A DNA stretch of 64,000 nucleotides from Marchantia polymorpha subsp. ruderalis (lineage: Eukaryota; Streptophyta; Marchantiopsida; Marchantiales; Marchantiaceae): positions 4,424,501 to 4,488,500 of the forward strand of contig AP031356.1 of NCBI GenBank assembly GCA_037833965.1, in the 5' to 3' direction. Each line of letters starts with the position of its first letter. The first letter of the stretch is position 1. Below the pieces are notes generated by a model, which made no database searches, was not told the DNA's origin, and was given only the letters and a program-made list of their open reading frames with translations. Below are positions 25,673 to 37,999 of this stretch, in pieces. Position numbers and translations under genes: made by a program.

Positions 25673-28600
25673 ATGGCAGCAGGTACAGATATTACACACC
25701 CTGTGAGCGCTTTAGAAGCAGCTTACAAGCCCATTCCTCTGGAACCTCTCCCTGTATGTACCATCAAGGAGAACGGCGTTGCGGTGGATAATAATGATCC
25801 CTCGATTGTGGAGAAAAATAGGAAAGATCGAGAAACTCTTCAAGCATCAAGCAGGCCTCCAAGGCCAAACCCGAACGCTGCTCCACCAACGGCGTCATTC
25901 GTCCGGAGAAGCGTCAGCACGGCTCGTCTCACCTCACTTTCGTCTGCATCTGATTTGGACACGGTACGCTTTAATCACCGGAACTCCAAGTGTGCGGTGC
26001 TTTCGTTGGGCAGTTTTTTTGTTCCGCCGACGACAATCGTTCCCTCCCCATCGTGTTTACCTCACTTGCCAGATTGTAACAGAAAGGTGGATGTGTCGAA
26101 CACACGACCTTTCTGGTTTTTTATTTTCAAAAAAAAAATCCCCGGCCAAACCCCTTATCACTCCATTTGCGCCTCTCAAGGACATTACATTACTTGTCTT
26201 TGATGTGGCGCTAAGCCCCAAGGTTGTGAGTTTTGTAGTCATGAATCTTTACGGTGGAACGTTTGGCCTCATCGTCGTCATTTGTTGTCCTCGGAGTCTT
26301 CAGAGTTCCATGGATCTGGATGCGCTCGTGTGGGGTTCAGCTTGATACTTCTCTCTATTTTTAGTCCTCACCTTTGAAGGCTAAGAGGTTTGTGTTCGAA
26401 GTCCCTACCCTGAAAGCTAGAAGAATCCTGTTGCGGTTGAATCCGAATTGAATAGATTCGGGATTCTGACTGCACGAATTCTGGATAGGGCTGCCCAACA
26501 TGTCGAGCTGCCCTCAACAAGGCCCTTCTAAGCATGATATCATTGACACTGTGGAAGACGCGAGTTTTTCGTAGGAGATCGGTGACAGTGAAGTCCAAGC
26601 AATGAAACACCTTTTCTTCTCTGTATGTGAAGCTTCTCCGGAGTTTCACGTGCAAAGAAGAAAACGTTCGAGGAGCTAGGTCACACTCAAGTACCGTTCA
26701 AAGTATTAGAAGGTCAAACCACTGCTTTGGATGACTTTTCGATGTTTGTTTTGGTTCGATGTGTGATCCAGTGCCCATTTTTCAGGTTTCTGTAATTTGG
26801 CACGAGATCTCTGCCGTTGCGTGCCGTCCCCCCCCTGAACGGAAACATTCATCTGGAATACACCTTGATGTAGTGCCTGTCCCCTGCTGCCCGGCTATTT
26901 CAATCCTCCCACAGGCTAGAGTGCACCTGCAGTCAGTGTGCACTTTGAGAACACTGCGCCTATTGGCAACAAGTAGGATGACCGAGAACGTAATTCTCTT
27001 TGTCAGTGGTGACACAGGAGTTTGAAGAATTGAGATTAAGTTGTTGGTGTGCAAAAAGTTTGCATGCAAGTGGTATTGTAAACAAACAAGCGAGTCCTCC
27101 AGTTTCTAATTGATATCGTAAGCCAACGTAGCTTGAATCCGCTAAGAGTGTGTGTACGTGGAACGTGGTTGTTAGAGATATAGTGCTTAGCTAGGAACGA
27201 ACGACAGAAAATTTTTTTGGCCACACTTCACGGACGTGTCATGTTTAGATCTACTGAGGTTCTTTACTCATTTGATTGTCAGAGCAGTCTGCGTGGAGTG
27301 TACAGCCAATCGTGTGCGATATAATTCAATACTCTGTCCCATTGTCGGTGTTCGCGCGTGGAATCTAAAGCTGCTTGTGACCGGTAGGGAACCCAGTCTC
27401 AGTTTGTAAGACTTCTTTCTGACCATTTGATCTTATCTCGATTTTCCAGGACGGAATAGAATCAAGCGAACGACCTATTTTTGAGCGTCATCCATTAGAG
27501 CGTATGGATAGAGCTATAGTGGAGTACACGCCCATTTTACGGTCAGGAGGATGGATGGATCAAGGAAATCGGCCAGCCATGGAAGACACGCATTTACGTA
27601 TCGACAATTTGGTCACTTGGCATGCCGAATCTTCCCAAACAAGTGAGGCCTCCCTCAGTTCAAATGAAGGCCCTGGGGCTTTTTATGGGGTAAGGATGCC
27701 TCTCACTGTGCCATGACATGGCCTAAGTCACGTTCGTGCTTTTGTGTTGTCACAGGCTTACTGCAGATCGCAGGCCTTCTGAAGTCTTTGTCAATCGAAA
27801 TTCAGAGTAGTGTTCCATCTCCGCCACGGAAAGCTTTTCATTCTTTTTTCATTGCCGATTTTGTGGACTACTGATGTATGATAAGGAATGTGTGCGTTCG
27901 TTCCTGAGAGTCTTTTTACGACAGTCAGGCGAAGGTGTACTTACGTTATTTTTACGTTGGGCAGGTTTTTGATGGCCACGGAGGGAAAGAGGCGGCAGAT
28001 TATGTCAGAGAAAATCTACTCATCAACTTCTTGGAGGATAGTTCGTATCCAAATTCTCTCAGTGAAGCTGTGAAAAACGCATTTTACAAGACGGACGTTG
28101 CCCTAAACAACGAATTCATTCGCCATCAGGAGTGGACCTGTGGTACAACTGCGCTCACAGCCATTATTTCCGGAAGGTAATGTCCAACCACTCTCTTTGT
28201 ATCTTATATTGTTTCATAGATGTCTAATATTAAACGTCGTCTTGCGTGTCAGTCGCTTTTAGCAGTGTCGGAGACGTAAGGCCTAGATTTGTTGTGACCT
28301 TCTTCGAAATTCCAATCTTTTTCAAAGAAGCATATAGGATAGCACGAACTGTGTATTGGTAGGTAGTGCTTTCAAGCAAGGCCACTCATATTCTCTCTCC
28401 ACATCGCTGTATCGACAAGGGCCTATATTTATGTTCCATAGTACTTGTTAGTTTAGCATTTGGTGCTGTGTTCTGAATCTCATTAGCCATCTTTGGAAGC
28501 GGAAATTAGAATGAAACTTGAAGGAATGCTGAGAAAGGTTTTTGTTACGCGCACTTCCAGGAATCTGCTCGTAGCAAATGCTGGCGATTGTCGTGCCGTT

Positions 28601-29155
28601 CTGTCGAAACGTGGTGTGGCTGTGCAAATGTCTAGGGACCACAAACCGTGTTGTGCAATGGAAAGGAGTCGCATTGAGTCAGTTGGAGGCTATGTTTACG
28701 ACGGCTATTTGAATGGTCAGCTCGCTGTTGCTAGAGCTCTTGGGGATTGGCACATGACAGAGCTGAAGGAGTTTCGTAATGAAATCCCCGGGCGTTCTTT
28801 CTTCGACGGTCCTCTAAGCGGGGAACCAGAGTTGCAGCAAGCAGTGTTGACGGATGAAGACGAGTTTATGATAATAGGATGTGATGGGTTGTGGGATGTA
28901 TTTACCAGTCAAAATGCAATAGACTTTGCACGGAAGCGCTTGCAAGCGCACAATGACCCCGAGCGTTGTTCAAAAGAATTGGTGAAAGAGGCCCTTGTAC
29001 GCAATACCTCTGATAATTTGACAGTTGTTACTGTCTGTTTTCAACCAGACCCTCCACCGAAGCTCGGAAAAGCCTGGGTTCCAAGATTCAGGAGAAGTAT
29101 CTCAGCCGAAGGTCTGCGCAATTTGCAAGATCTTCTAGATCACGATGCTCCTTGA
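25673..29155 (+). CDS. PP2C-family protein serine/threonine phosphatase, complete, 4 exons, 445 aa
   Basis: Metal-dependent phosphatase that removes phosphate from Ser/Thr residues. Exons are 25673-25963, 27450-27689, 27965-28176 and 28561-29155, with intron phases 0, 0 and 2. The start has a good plant context (AACAATGG). Residues 1-115 form a variable N-terminal region. The catalytic PP2C domain runs from about 122 to 410 with all main motifs: [14 protein letters not shown] (D143), FYGVFDGHGG (D180, G181), [22 protein letters not shown] broken here by the third intron, [17 protein letters not shown] (D356) and SDNLTVV (D399). The acidic metal ligands expected for the Mn/Mg centre are all present, so it should be active. 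I see no transmembrane segment or signal peptide, so it is probably cytosolic or nuclear. By overall pattern it is closest to the plant clade that includes Arabidopsis DBP1 and PP2CG1, but I am less sure of the clade than of the family. Confidence 0.96.
25964..27449 (+). other. Long first intron of the PP2C gene
   Basis: 1,486 bases between GTACGC and TTTCCAG. Open frames inside it are short and unrecognised. No RNA gene or mobile-element end was seen. Confidence 0.8.
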
Positions 29156-30088
29156 AATTGCTGTGCTTTGGCACTGTCGGCGTTACCTCTTCCTGGTGTT
29201 GGAAAGGTCGGTGATATGTCAGAAGCTCAATACAACAGGTGGTGTACATTACTGTAGTGGGTGAGGAGAGGAGGTAGATCATTGGATGGTGACAACAGTA
29301 TGCAGTGCCGCAATCCGTGTTTGCATGACTAGGGTTCACAGGAACAGGATTGACTCTGAAACCGTGTGGGGCAGGGGCATTCTTATTGAAACTTACAAAT
29401 GAGGCGTGTATATTCAGGCTTTATTATGTATCATAATTGAGTCAAAGACTCTGATTATTTCGGAATAAGGGAGGTGAACCAAGCACCACTTGAGGGGCAG
29501 TGTGAACTATTACCATCCGTCTATCAAAGCAGTATGTGGGGTTCTGGAGTGTGTCTCAAGTCACCCATGTGAATGCTTCCTTGGTCCTGGCCGGTGCTTT
29601 GATATGCTGCCTTTTTAGGTCGTGACTAGACCACCAAGGAGCAGCTTGACCACACCCGCAGATGAGTGCTTGCGAGATTCGACGCTTTGGAGATAGTGTT
29701 TGAGTAAGGCGCTTACGAGACTCGACGCTTTGGAGATAATATTTGAGAGCGACGACGACAATGATGAAAATGAGAATTTAGACTAGGAGATGAAGGTGTG
29801 ATGCCATCTGCTGTATGGGGTGGGTTGAACAGTGTTGTCGAGTCAATTTGTTGGTCCCTCAATGCTGGCCTGCCAGTGTCACACTCCAGTTTTGCTAATT
29901 GCAGTGGGGGTATTGCCCCTTGCCCCTTTTTACTCAAATGAGGCAAGTAATGTGTAGGTATATGTAGAGGGGATATTGCTGTGCAATAAGAGCGGAGCAG
30001 TTCCAGTCCACTAGGGGTTGATGTGCTCTCTTAAAATGTGGATCTTCCATTGAAGCTCATTTGTAAGGTTTCTCTCTAGATTAATAAA
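29156..30088 (+). other. Probable 3' UTR of the PP2C gene
   Basis: The stretch has no credible gene and ends near an AATAAA. It contains an imperfect direct repeat of about 37 bases (29668-29704 and 29712-29748) built around the text CGACGCTTTGGAGATA. A 3' UTR of about 0.9 kb is long, so the true end could be nearer the stop codon. Confidence 0.45.
30083..30088 (+). terminator. AATAAA poly(A) signal candidate
   Basis: Canonical AATAAA followed by a T/G-rich stretch (CTTGTTCTCAGTGTCTG), about 930 bases after the PP2C stop. Confidence 0.5.
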
Positions 30089-30099
30089 ACAATCTTGTT

Positions 30100-33000
30100 C
30101 TCAGTGTCTGCGCTGGTGAACGTCGTCGTGTGCTTCACTTTAAGCACAATGATTCATGCTTTGATCCTTGCTCTTCCGTTTGCTTTTGCATTCCATATCG
30201 CTAGTTGGAAGTTTCTTTCTGTTACTCGCCGTCATGGTTGAAATCTTCGTCGTCGTAACATGTTTGTTCATCATACTGATGTGTCGAGGTCTGTCTATCA
30301 AGTCTCGCCCATTGACAAGAATGTATCAATTGCTTTTGACAAAAATGTATTAAGTGCTTTTGACGTGTAGTACATAAGAATGTAATCCATCAGATGTACC
30401 TTATGCGACATTCACTTTGAACGTCTAATCCTGGTTGGTATTCGGTTGGTATTCATCCATGTCAGGTTGTTTTTCCAAGTCAATAAGTTCGTGGATAAGC
30501 TTGACTCTGCCATGTCTTACACGTGCATGACTGAAGATTGCAAATACCTAGATTGAAAACTTCAGGTGTTTCCGGTGAAGTTCCAGAGGCTTTGCGCTTT
30601 TTCAGATCTACATGACAAATCAGTGAATGTCGTGAGGCTGGAGAGAACTTTGGTCACTGCAAGTGGGAAAGGAGCGTAGAGACATCGACTAAAGTTGACA
30701 TAGCAAGATGCTTATATCAGGTATGTGGTAAATTACGAAGTGGATGCGTAGCAGTAAAGCCTTATGCTTTCTACAGACGTGAAATAATGTAAAACTGTTG
30801 TCTGGCCTTGGTAGGGTTTAGAGTTCAGGGTTTAGACCATGTCATGCACTGGGTGAATCTAAGCTTCTCGCCAACAACTTTCCAGATCGTTGCGAACCTG
30901 ACACGTAATAGTCAAAACGCGAAGCTACTCGAATCTGCTAAAGTACGTACTGTCGGGTTTGGGGTTTTCACTTCTTTTGACTTAGTCCCAAGTCCTTCAG
31001 CACATCGCTGTTTCCGAATCTATTCCAACTTCATCCTCTCTTGAAGAACGTGAGTGACCATCCAGAGTAGACTGGAGGATTTTAGATCCACGTCCTTGCT
31101 CAGGAATGTGCATGGAGATGAATGGCACTAGAATGGCCTTCTCTAAGAAATAGGCTGATTCGGTTGTGGCTGCTGTACGCCTGTCACAATTCAGGACACA
31201 GATTTTAGACAGTGTTTAACCGGTGAATCAGCTTCGAATAAATTATGGCTTCAATTTGCTGTTCACTGATGACGTCAATTTCTATTACACCAAGTGATGA
31301 AATGTTGTTGCAGGTAATTGCACAGATTATGTGTTGTGTGCTTCATATACTAACGTGTCATTTGCATGCTGTCAGATGAGATTAAAGTTTGTTTTAGATT
31401 TTTGTTATTCTGTGTGTAAAGAACTGTGATGGAAACTGTTTCCTCCAACACTTCTGTGTCTACAAACGATGTTTCAAACTCAAGCAATCAACCTTTTGGA
31501 GTACCTTTGAGACCAAAAGGTAGGTCAGTATTGAAACCTTCTGAAAAAATAGAAAAGCCCTTAGAAATGTATCCAGGTTATGAGATTCTGGGTTGCAATG
31601 TGCAGGCTAGAGTCTCAGTAAGTGTTGTATGTTTGAACCGAAGGTCAATTTTTCATTGATATATATTTTATTGTTATACTTTTTTGAACCTGAGAAGAGA
31701 AGTCCATGCAGTCCTGCATTTCCCCTCAAACGGCTCCTTCCTCTGTCGTACCACATGTCTTGTAGAAAAACTAAACTGGAGTCCTACGTTACCTCTTTAA
31801 AATGGAACACCACGTATGACGAGGGACTGCATTTTATTTTATCTTTGTTCCCAATTTCCTCCGCTCTTCCGAAAGTCAAAATTGTCGGTTTTCCATCAGA
31901 TGTATTCTTGAATTTCCGCCATCATTGAGTCCAACACACGCAAAATCTAGCACTCTATTTCTATTTGTCATCATTGTTTGCTAGTAAATCCTCACACAAA
32001 ATACATGCTCTTACCCTCTGCTCTGTCGACCCAACGATTATCAGTTTACATGCGTAGCAGAGTTAAACGAAAACTCTCTGCCATGAGAAACATTCTCCTA
32101 TGCCTACACCGAACACCTAGAGATGTGGGAAAATATATCCCGTGAGGACTGTTATCTTGCACGTCCCATGGTCTCCGCCATATTCTGTATCCATCTGTTG
32201 GTATGACTGTGTGGTAATCGTTCGTCCCTTAGCATGAACCTACAGCGCCACACCTGATCAAAAAAATAGATTGTATATTTGACTCAGGATTGAATTGGAA
32301 GGCGTTAACAGAACTTTTCTATTCAATCTTTGACTTGCCTGCTGTTCAGCCATGAGAGGCATATCAAACATACTTAGCATGTTTCATGTTACTTTGCTCC
32401 AGTGTTACAGCATGTTTCATGTGAGTTTGCTCCAGTGTGACAGACCATTTCTTCCAGCAATCGCTACCCACTCACGAACTACCTGACCACCTGAAGAGTT
32501 CCATCTGACTTCAAATACAGACGAGCAGATGTAGATTCACTGATGCCAGGGAAACACTACCCATCCATCCAGCACATTCGCAATCAGACCATTCTCTCTC
32601 AGTAGACTGGCTCTTTCGTTTCGCTTATCTGTTCACAATCCGCTTGTTTACCCGGTGAGACAGATCAGTCAACCTTTCAAACCTCCCTCAACTAGGCCTC
32701 ATATTCTCGTAAACTATCAATAAATTGTAGAGGGCCGAAAATCTCACCAGCCATACTACTTTCCTGCCTGCTGTGCTCTACAGTGGTCAGCAGGAACATC
32801 CTCATGCTTTTGCATCAGAGGAAAAAGAATTGGCTTCGTTCCTCTCGTCAGTGACGTTCAGGTGCAAAATATTATGAAGTTTATAACGCATGGCGAGCTG
32901 ACTTTGAATATCTTAAAAGGGACCTTATAATACCCATACCCACTCATGTATACGTTGAACGCAAAATCTGTAGTTCCAAATTTTAGGTTCAAGCTAGGAA

Positions 33001-33150
33001 TTTGTGTGGGCCATATTATTTGGTAACTCTTGAGTTCCTCTCAATAAGGTCGAACAATGCATGTGCAGTTAAGTGGACGTGGGATTAGCGTATAGAATCT
33101 TAGTGAAGATTCACCTAAATTTAATTTCATTGGAGTTTAACAATGTTCAC
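30100..33150. other. Intergenic region, no gene recognised
   Basis: Only short unrelated open frames occur, the most coherent at 31426-31659 on the plus strand, with no motif I know. Small local duplications are visible: two tandem copies of a ~33-base unit (CATGTTTCATGT...) from 32378 and 32411, and a repeated TTTTGACAA/TGTAT motif at 30316-30365. Confidence 0.35.
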
Positions 33151-33161
33151 TTATGCATCCA

Positions 33162-34653
33162 GAGATTTGCTTGATGGGACTCCTCGGGAAAGTAATTTGC
33201 TTCATGGGACCCCTCAGGTTTAGTTTTCCCCTATGGGACCTGCCTATGCGACGAGGAGCTCGTACCGGAAAGTGATCCGAGCTCAAGTCTCGCGAACTAT
33301 GTACCGTCGGCCATAGTTCTTGTAACTATGATTGATAGTTACACTGCGGGGATTACAATCAGAGATCAATATCTGATTATAATTTCTGGTGGATTATCAC
33401 GGGGACAAAGATCAATTTTGCCCGAAGTGCAATTTGTATGCTTCAATCCTCCCAATCGCACTGATTTGCGAATTTCTCTGTTGACTCCGGCCTGCACCCT
33501 CCTTCCGTAACCCTGCCTATGCGACGAGGAGCTCTTACCGGAAAGTGATCCGAGCTCAAGTCTCGCGGTCACCCATTTGTGGCAAACAAATAAACTCTGG
33601 ATGAGTATTTCTTTGCTCATCAATACCTGATTATAATTTCTGATGGTTTATCACGGGGAAAAGATCGACTTTGCCCGAAGTGCAATTTGTATGCTTCAAT
33701 CCTCCCAATCGCACCGATTTGCAAATTTCTCTGTTGATTCCGGCCTGCACCCTCCTTCCGTAACCCTGCCTATGCGACGAGGAGCTCGTACCGGAAAGTG
33801 ATCCGAGCTCAAGTCTCGCGGTCACACATTTGTGACAAACAAATAAACTCCGGATGAGTATTTCTTTGCTCATCAATCCCTGATTATAATTTCTGGTGGA
33901 TTATCACTGGGAAAAGATCAATTTTTCCTGAAGTGCAATTTGTATGCTTCAATCCTTCCAATCGCACCGATTTGCGAATTTCTCTGTTGCCTCCCACCTG
34001 CATCCTCCTTCCGTAACCCTGCCTATGCGACGAGGAGCTCCTACCGGAAAGTGATCCGAGCTCAAGTCTCGCGGTCACCCATTTGTGGCAAACAAATAAA
34101 CTCCGGATGAGTATTTCTTTGCTCATCCAGGGGAGTGGCGGGATACACAATGACAAAAACAAAACAAGTCTCGCGGTCACCCATTTGTGGCAAACAAATA
34201 AACTCCAGATGAGTATTTCTTTGCTCATCCAGGGGAGTGGCGGGATACAGAATGACAAAAACAAAACAAGTGAATGTGATGATGCCTCCCGCTTGCACAC
34301 TCCTTTCGTAACCTTGCCTATGAGACGAGGAGCTCGTACCGGAAAGTGGTCCGAGCTCAAATCTCGCGGTCACCCATTTGTGGCAAACAAATAAACTCCG
34401 GATGAGTATTTCTTTGCTTATCGGGGGAGTGGCGGGATACAGAATGACAAAAACAAAACAAGTGAATGTGATGGAGTGCGAAGTCCACTCTGTCCGTGGG
34501 TGTGGTTGATTTGTTGCACTCTCTCTAAAACTCAAGTCGTCAATAGAACATGGGTGACGGTACATCGTGCATAGGATCCCATCGGGTAAAACGAAACCTG
34601 AAGGGTCCATCAAGCAAATTACTTTCAGCAGGGGTCCATCAAGCAAATATCTC
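33162..34653. mobile_element. Non-autonomous long-TIR DNA transposon, family member A (Mutator-like?)
   Basis: The left end (33162-33240) and right end (34573-34653) are inverted repeats of about 80 bases, each holding three copies of a TTGATGGGACC-like box. They share GAAAGTAATTTGCTT and TCAGGTTT/GTTTT segments. The interior has no transposase, only a tandem array of ~253-base units. No matching target duplication is evident at this copy, whereas the two other family members have 10-base near-duplications, which suggests the Mutator-like group. Minus-strand open frames inside simply repeat with the array. Confidence 0.75.
33244..34400. repeat. ~253-bp tandem array inside element A, with a nested ~102-bp repeat
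   Basis: The text CTATGCGACGAGGAGCTC starts at 33244, 33517, 33770 and 34023, and in altered form at 34318, giving spacings of 273, 253, 253 and 295. Each unit continues with GTGATCCGAGCTC and a TGGCAAACAAATAAACTC segment. In the fourth unit a sub-segment of about 102 bases (GCGGTCACCC at 34071 and 34173) is itself duplicated, which accounts for the longer spacing. Confidence 0.9.
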
Positions 34654-34661
34654 CTGATGCA

Positions 34662-36135
34662 CTAGTGGTAGCTTTGAATCCTATAACTCCATATTTCAAT
34701 TCCAAGTTGCGATAATGGTAACTCATTCAAGGTGTACAGATATATTTCAAATACTTTGTGTGTGTGCGTTTCTTAATATAACTGGTTACAAGTGAATATT
34801 GCCTGGTCAATGACTGAATGACCTGGCACAGTAAATATCTAAGGTTTGAGTATAGACATCAGACCCTTCCTTCAAAAAGTTCTTCTTCCGGTGCAAACAT
34901 GCGTAGTAGGCCAAAGGTGGCTTTGTTACTTTCAAACGCACTAACCTCCCTCCCCCTCTCTGAACAAGAAAAATGGTTGTGAGCTAATTAAAATAAAACT
35001 TCGTATATTGAAAATAATGTGAATTACTCCGACTCCCTCTTCTTTCCCATATTTTTGTATACAGCAGGTTCCATCCAAGTCTGCAGTTCTGTATTGATTA
35101 CCATAAATGTAAGGCTTTAAAGCAGACTTAGTAAAAATGGGAGTAAAATAGCTATATTACATGGTTTCCCGCTTTTAAAGTACAATTCCCAGTTGCACTT
35201 TAGGTCCTTTTGCATTTATACAATACCTCTGTAATTGCAATTGACCTGACAGTGGCACTTTTTTGATATTAGCCCATGTTCTTCGTTCAGTTTCTTCCTT
35301 GAATGGGGTCATTCGATCCTTGTTGGTATATACTCGGGCCCCTCTCCCTCTATTTCCGTGATTGAGTACAAGTATCTATCCAAAAGTAATGTGAATGAAA
35401 CAACTTCATTCACAGGAGATAAACCAGGGTTTGCCACGTAAACACATAGTATGGTTACTTACTGTTTAATTGTTTCATACCCTAGATGTGAATGTATGTG
35501 AAGTTACCATCACATTTAGATAGATAGATTGAACTGTAGTTGAGGTGGAGTAAAATTGCATCAAAATTTTTTTACACCAATTACTCTATGATTTGAGATT
35601 ATTTTATCGAACACTCGCATACTTACAAAAAAATTGTAATATTATTCTTGTTCATATTTACACATTCTACTCACTAAACTTTGGCACTAAACACATCGTT
35701 TCAAACGGACATTTGTGACATTGACAGGCAGATGCTTCGCACTTGCAAACGCAAGGATTGATTTGACCACTTGCAATTCCTCAAATACCTCACCTCGCAA
35801 ATCTACGATTGCATACATGCATTTGTAACCTACTTGTTAGTAGTGAATTAATTGCAAAGAAAGTCTATTATTATCTATAGATTTTTTAAGTAGTTAATTC
35901 AAGTATTGTTAATTCAGGCTAATATTACTTGAGTTTGTAAAACTAAGATTAGTTTGTAATAATATATGAGACTGGTTGTTGATCGAGTAAAATATTTATG
36001 TTCATTCGTACTTAGCTTCATGAAATCAACCAATTACTTTCAATCTTCCCATTAATTCACGTTGAGTAACAGTAATTTCTATAACATACATTTTTATTCC
36101 GCGGTAAGTTCTACATATAAACCTATTGTAAGTTA
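34662..36135. other. AT-rich intergenic region, no gene recognised
   Basis: No frame longer than about 80 codons with any family resemblance. Simple AT-rich sequence. Confidence 0.4.
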
Positions 36136-36140
36136 TTTTC

Positions 36141-36381
36141 TTTATACAAGAATTAATTAGAACTAAGCCTTTGCCATCACATGATACAGTAATAACATAA
36201 AGAGTTAACAAAAAATCAGCTAGAATAGAGAGAACAGAAATCTCGTAATATATATAATTATTTAGCAAGAAGTTATAGAAAGAAACCTAATACAAGACAA
36301 CTCTTTACACGTGAGTTAACTAGAACTAAGCCGTAGTCATCATATGATAGAGTAAATACATAAAGAGAATACTAAAAAATC
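36141..36381. repeat. Imperfect direct repeat, two copies ~162 bp apart
   Basis: Copies at about 36141-36212 and 36303-36381 share CTTTA, TAGAACTAAGCC, ATGATA, ACATAAAGAG and AAAAAATC in the same order. They may be a remnant of mobile-element ends. Confidence 0.6.
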
Positions 36382-36619
36382 TATGTTAGCAAACTCTAAC
36401 TCTACTCCTCATGCACAACCTACATGATAGCACAATGTTGCTTAAACCTCTATAGAGTAATAACTTTGATCAACGCATCAACTAGATTGAGTTTACCGTT
36501 AAAATTGACTAGCTCAATCACCAGAGTCTATCGTCAAGATTGGCTAACTCAATCATCAGCTCAAGAACTCCACTAGTATAGTTGCCCCATCTTTATCACT
36601 AATCACATAATGATCAAAA

Positions 36620-37988
36620 CTCCCCCACAACCATATTCGTGAGCAGAGATTTTCCCCTTGTCAGTACGGAGATACTAAGAGCTCTCTCCCTCTTTCAATG
36701 ATTTGGGATTAATGAAGGCATATCTATACTGACAAGAAACTTACAAGTTCTCAGTGTATAACGCTATTTTTGCCAAAGCACTTGTGTGCACATCCATGTC
36801 AATGCAGCCTTTCGACTTCATTTCTTTGCATTCTCAAAGCAAAGCTTGAAAATTGTCGAGCGTATGACGGTCATCACTTAGACCTTGAGAATGCTCGAGG
36901 CGCTGTTCCTCTATTTCGGAGCCTTTGTTCGCAAGGACGTCATTGTCGTGTCTCGATGTGCTTTCGTCTTTTATTGGGACACGTCCGGAGCACTTTTGTA
37001 CTCCTTGGTGCTTCCTATTCGACGTTCATAGTGATGCTCGCTTCAAGCAAACATCTACATGCAAGCTTTACAATCTTGTACTGAACGCCGAGTAGTTTAC
37101 TTTGTGAGAGTTGAGGTCACTTGGTTGCATGAAGATGAAGAGACCAAGGACAAACAAGGACCGATTTCGGATCGAGCACGATTTTCCTCATAAGCTCTTT
37201 GAACCATGCTTTTGAAACAAGAACTTTCTTTTTAGACTCTTGACAAATCGTAAGTAGTGAATCAATGGACTGCTTAGTTGTACGATATCCGAATTGCTCA
37301 ATTTCATTTCTACTTGTACTTTGCAGAACAAGTTTGATTTCTAGTATAGTGGAGCTTTTACACTCAGTCGAATTGTTGCATACTTTGAAGAATCACTTTG
37401 GTCTGATGATGAAAGACTCAATACGACTGCAAGGTGATAGATTGAGTCTTCAATCTCACAAAAGATGATATTCCTCAATGTAGCCGCCGAGAGTGGATTG
37501 CAGCGCACACATTTTGTTGGATGTGTTGAAGACGTTCCGTGCCATAAGCAAAGAGGTGTCAGTGGCATACCTCCAAAAACCATGAGTTTTGACCAAATGA
37601 TTTCACCTCACAGACAAAAAATGTCAACAGAACATGTCACTTGAAAAACCGTGACTTTTGTTAGAAAACCGATCACCATCATAAATTCTAAACCGAAAAA
37701 ACCTATCATTGACAAAAAACGCTTTGACACCAAGCCCGCACCAAACCGGCTCTAATACCAATTGTACATGTAAAATCCAAGAGAGACAAAGCGACACAGA
37801 AAAACCGTGGTGCACTCTCAGGATGAGAGCTATGTCTACCCAAAACTCTCAGCACTTTACTCCAGGCTTTGTCAAAAAGACTCAATGTACAGGACGAATC
37901 CCGAGGTATTTATCACCAGTCTAGGCAACCGTTCTAGCTATAAATAGCTAGATCCTGAGGTTAGTCTCAATTGAAGTTAACTTCAACA
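36620..37988 (-). mobile_element. LTR/Copia retrotransposon fossil (minus orientation), incomplete
   Basis: On the minus strand, an LTR of about 226 bases (37988-37763) is followed by a primer-binding site reading TGGTATTAGAGCC, close to the initiator-Met tRNA complement typical of plant Copia elements. Reading on from there, the interior runs to a G-rich run at 36632-36621 that could be the polypurine tract. No matching second LTR was recognised and no conserved polyprotein domain is legible, so the copy is broken or non-autonomous and looks old. Confidence 0.6.
37763..37988 (-). repeat. Copia-type LTR
   Basis: The LTR begins TG (TGTTGAAGTTAACTTCAA on the minus strand, itself palindromic) and ends CA (TTTTACATGTACA). 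It carries a TATA-like motif within the palindrome CTAGCTATTTATAGCTAG and abuts the primer-binding site after two bases. Confidence 0.65.
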
Positions 37989-37999
37989 ATTGCTATATA

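Noticed and set aside
33366-34646. Repeated minus-strand frames beginning MMSKEILI / MSKEILI
   Set aside because: They recur because the 253-base unit is tandem; length and ends vary with the array and they match no transposase.
34654-34663. Target-site duplication for transposon member A
   Set aside because: The 10 bases on the two sides do not match; only a short extension of the inverted repeat (TGCATC/GATGCA) is visible.
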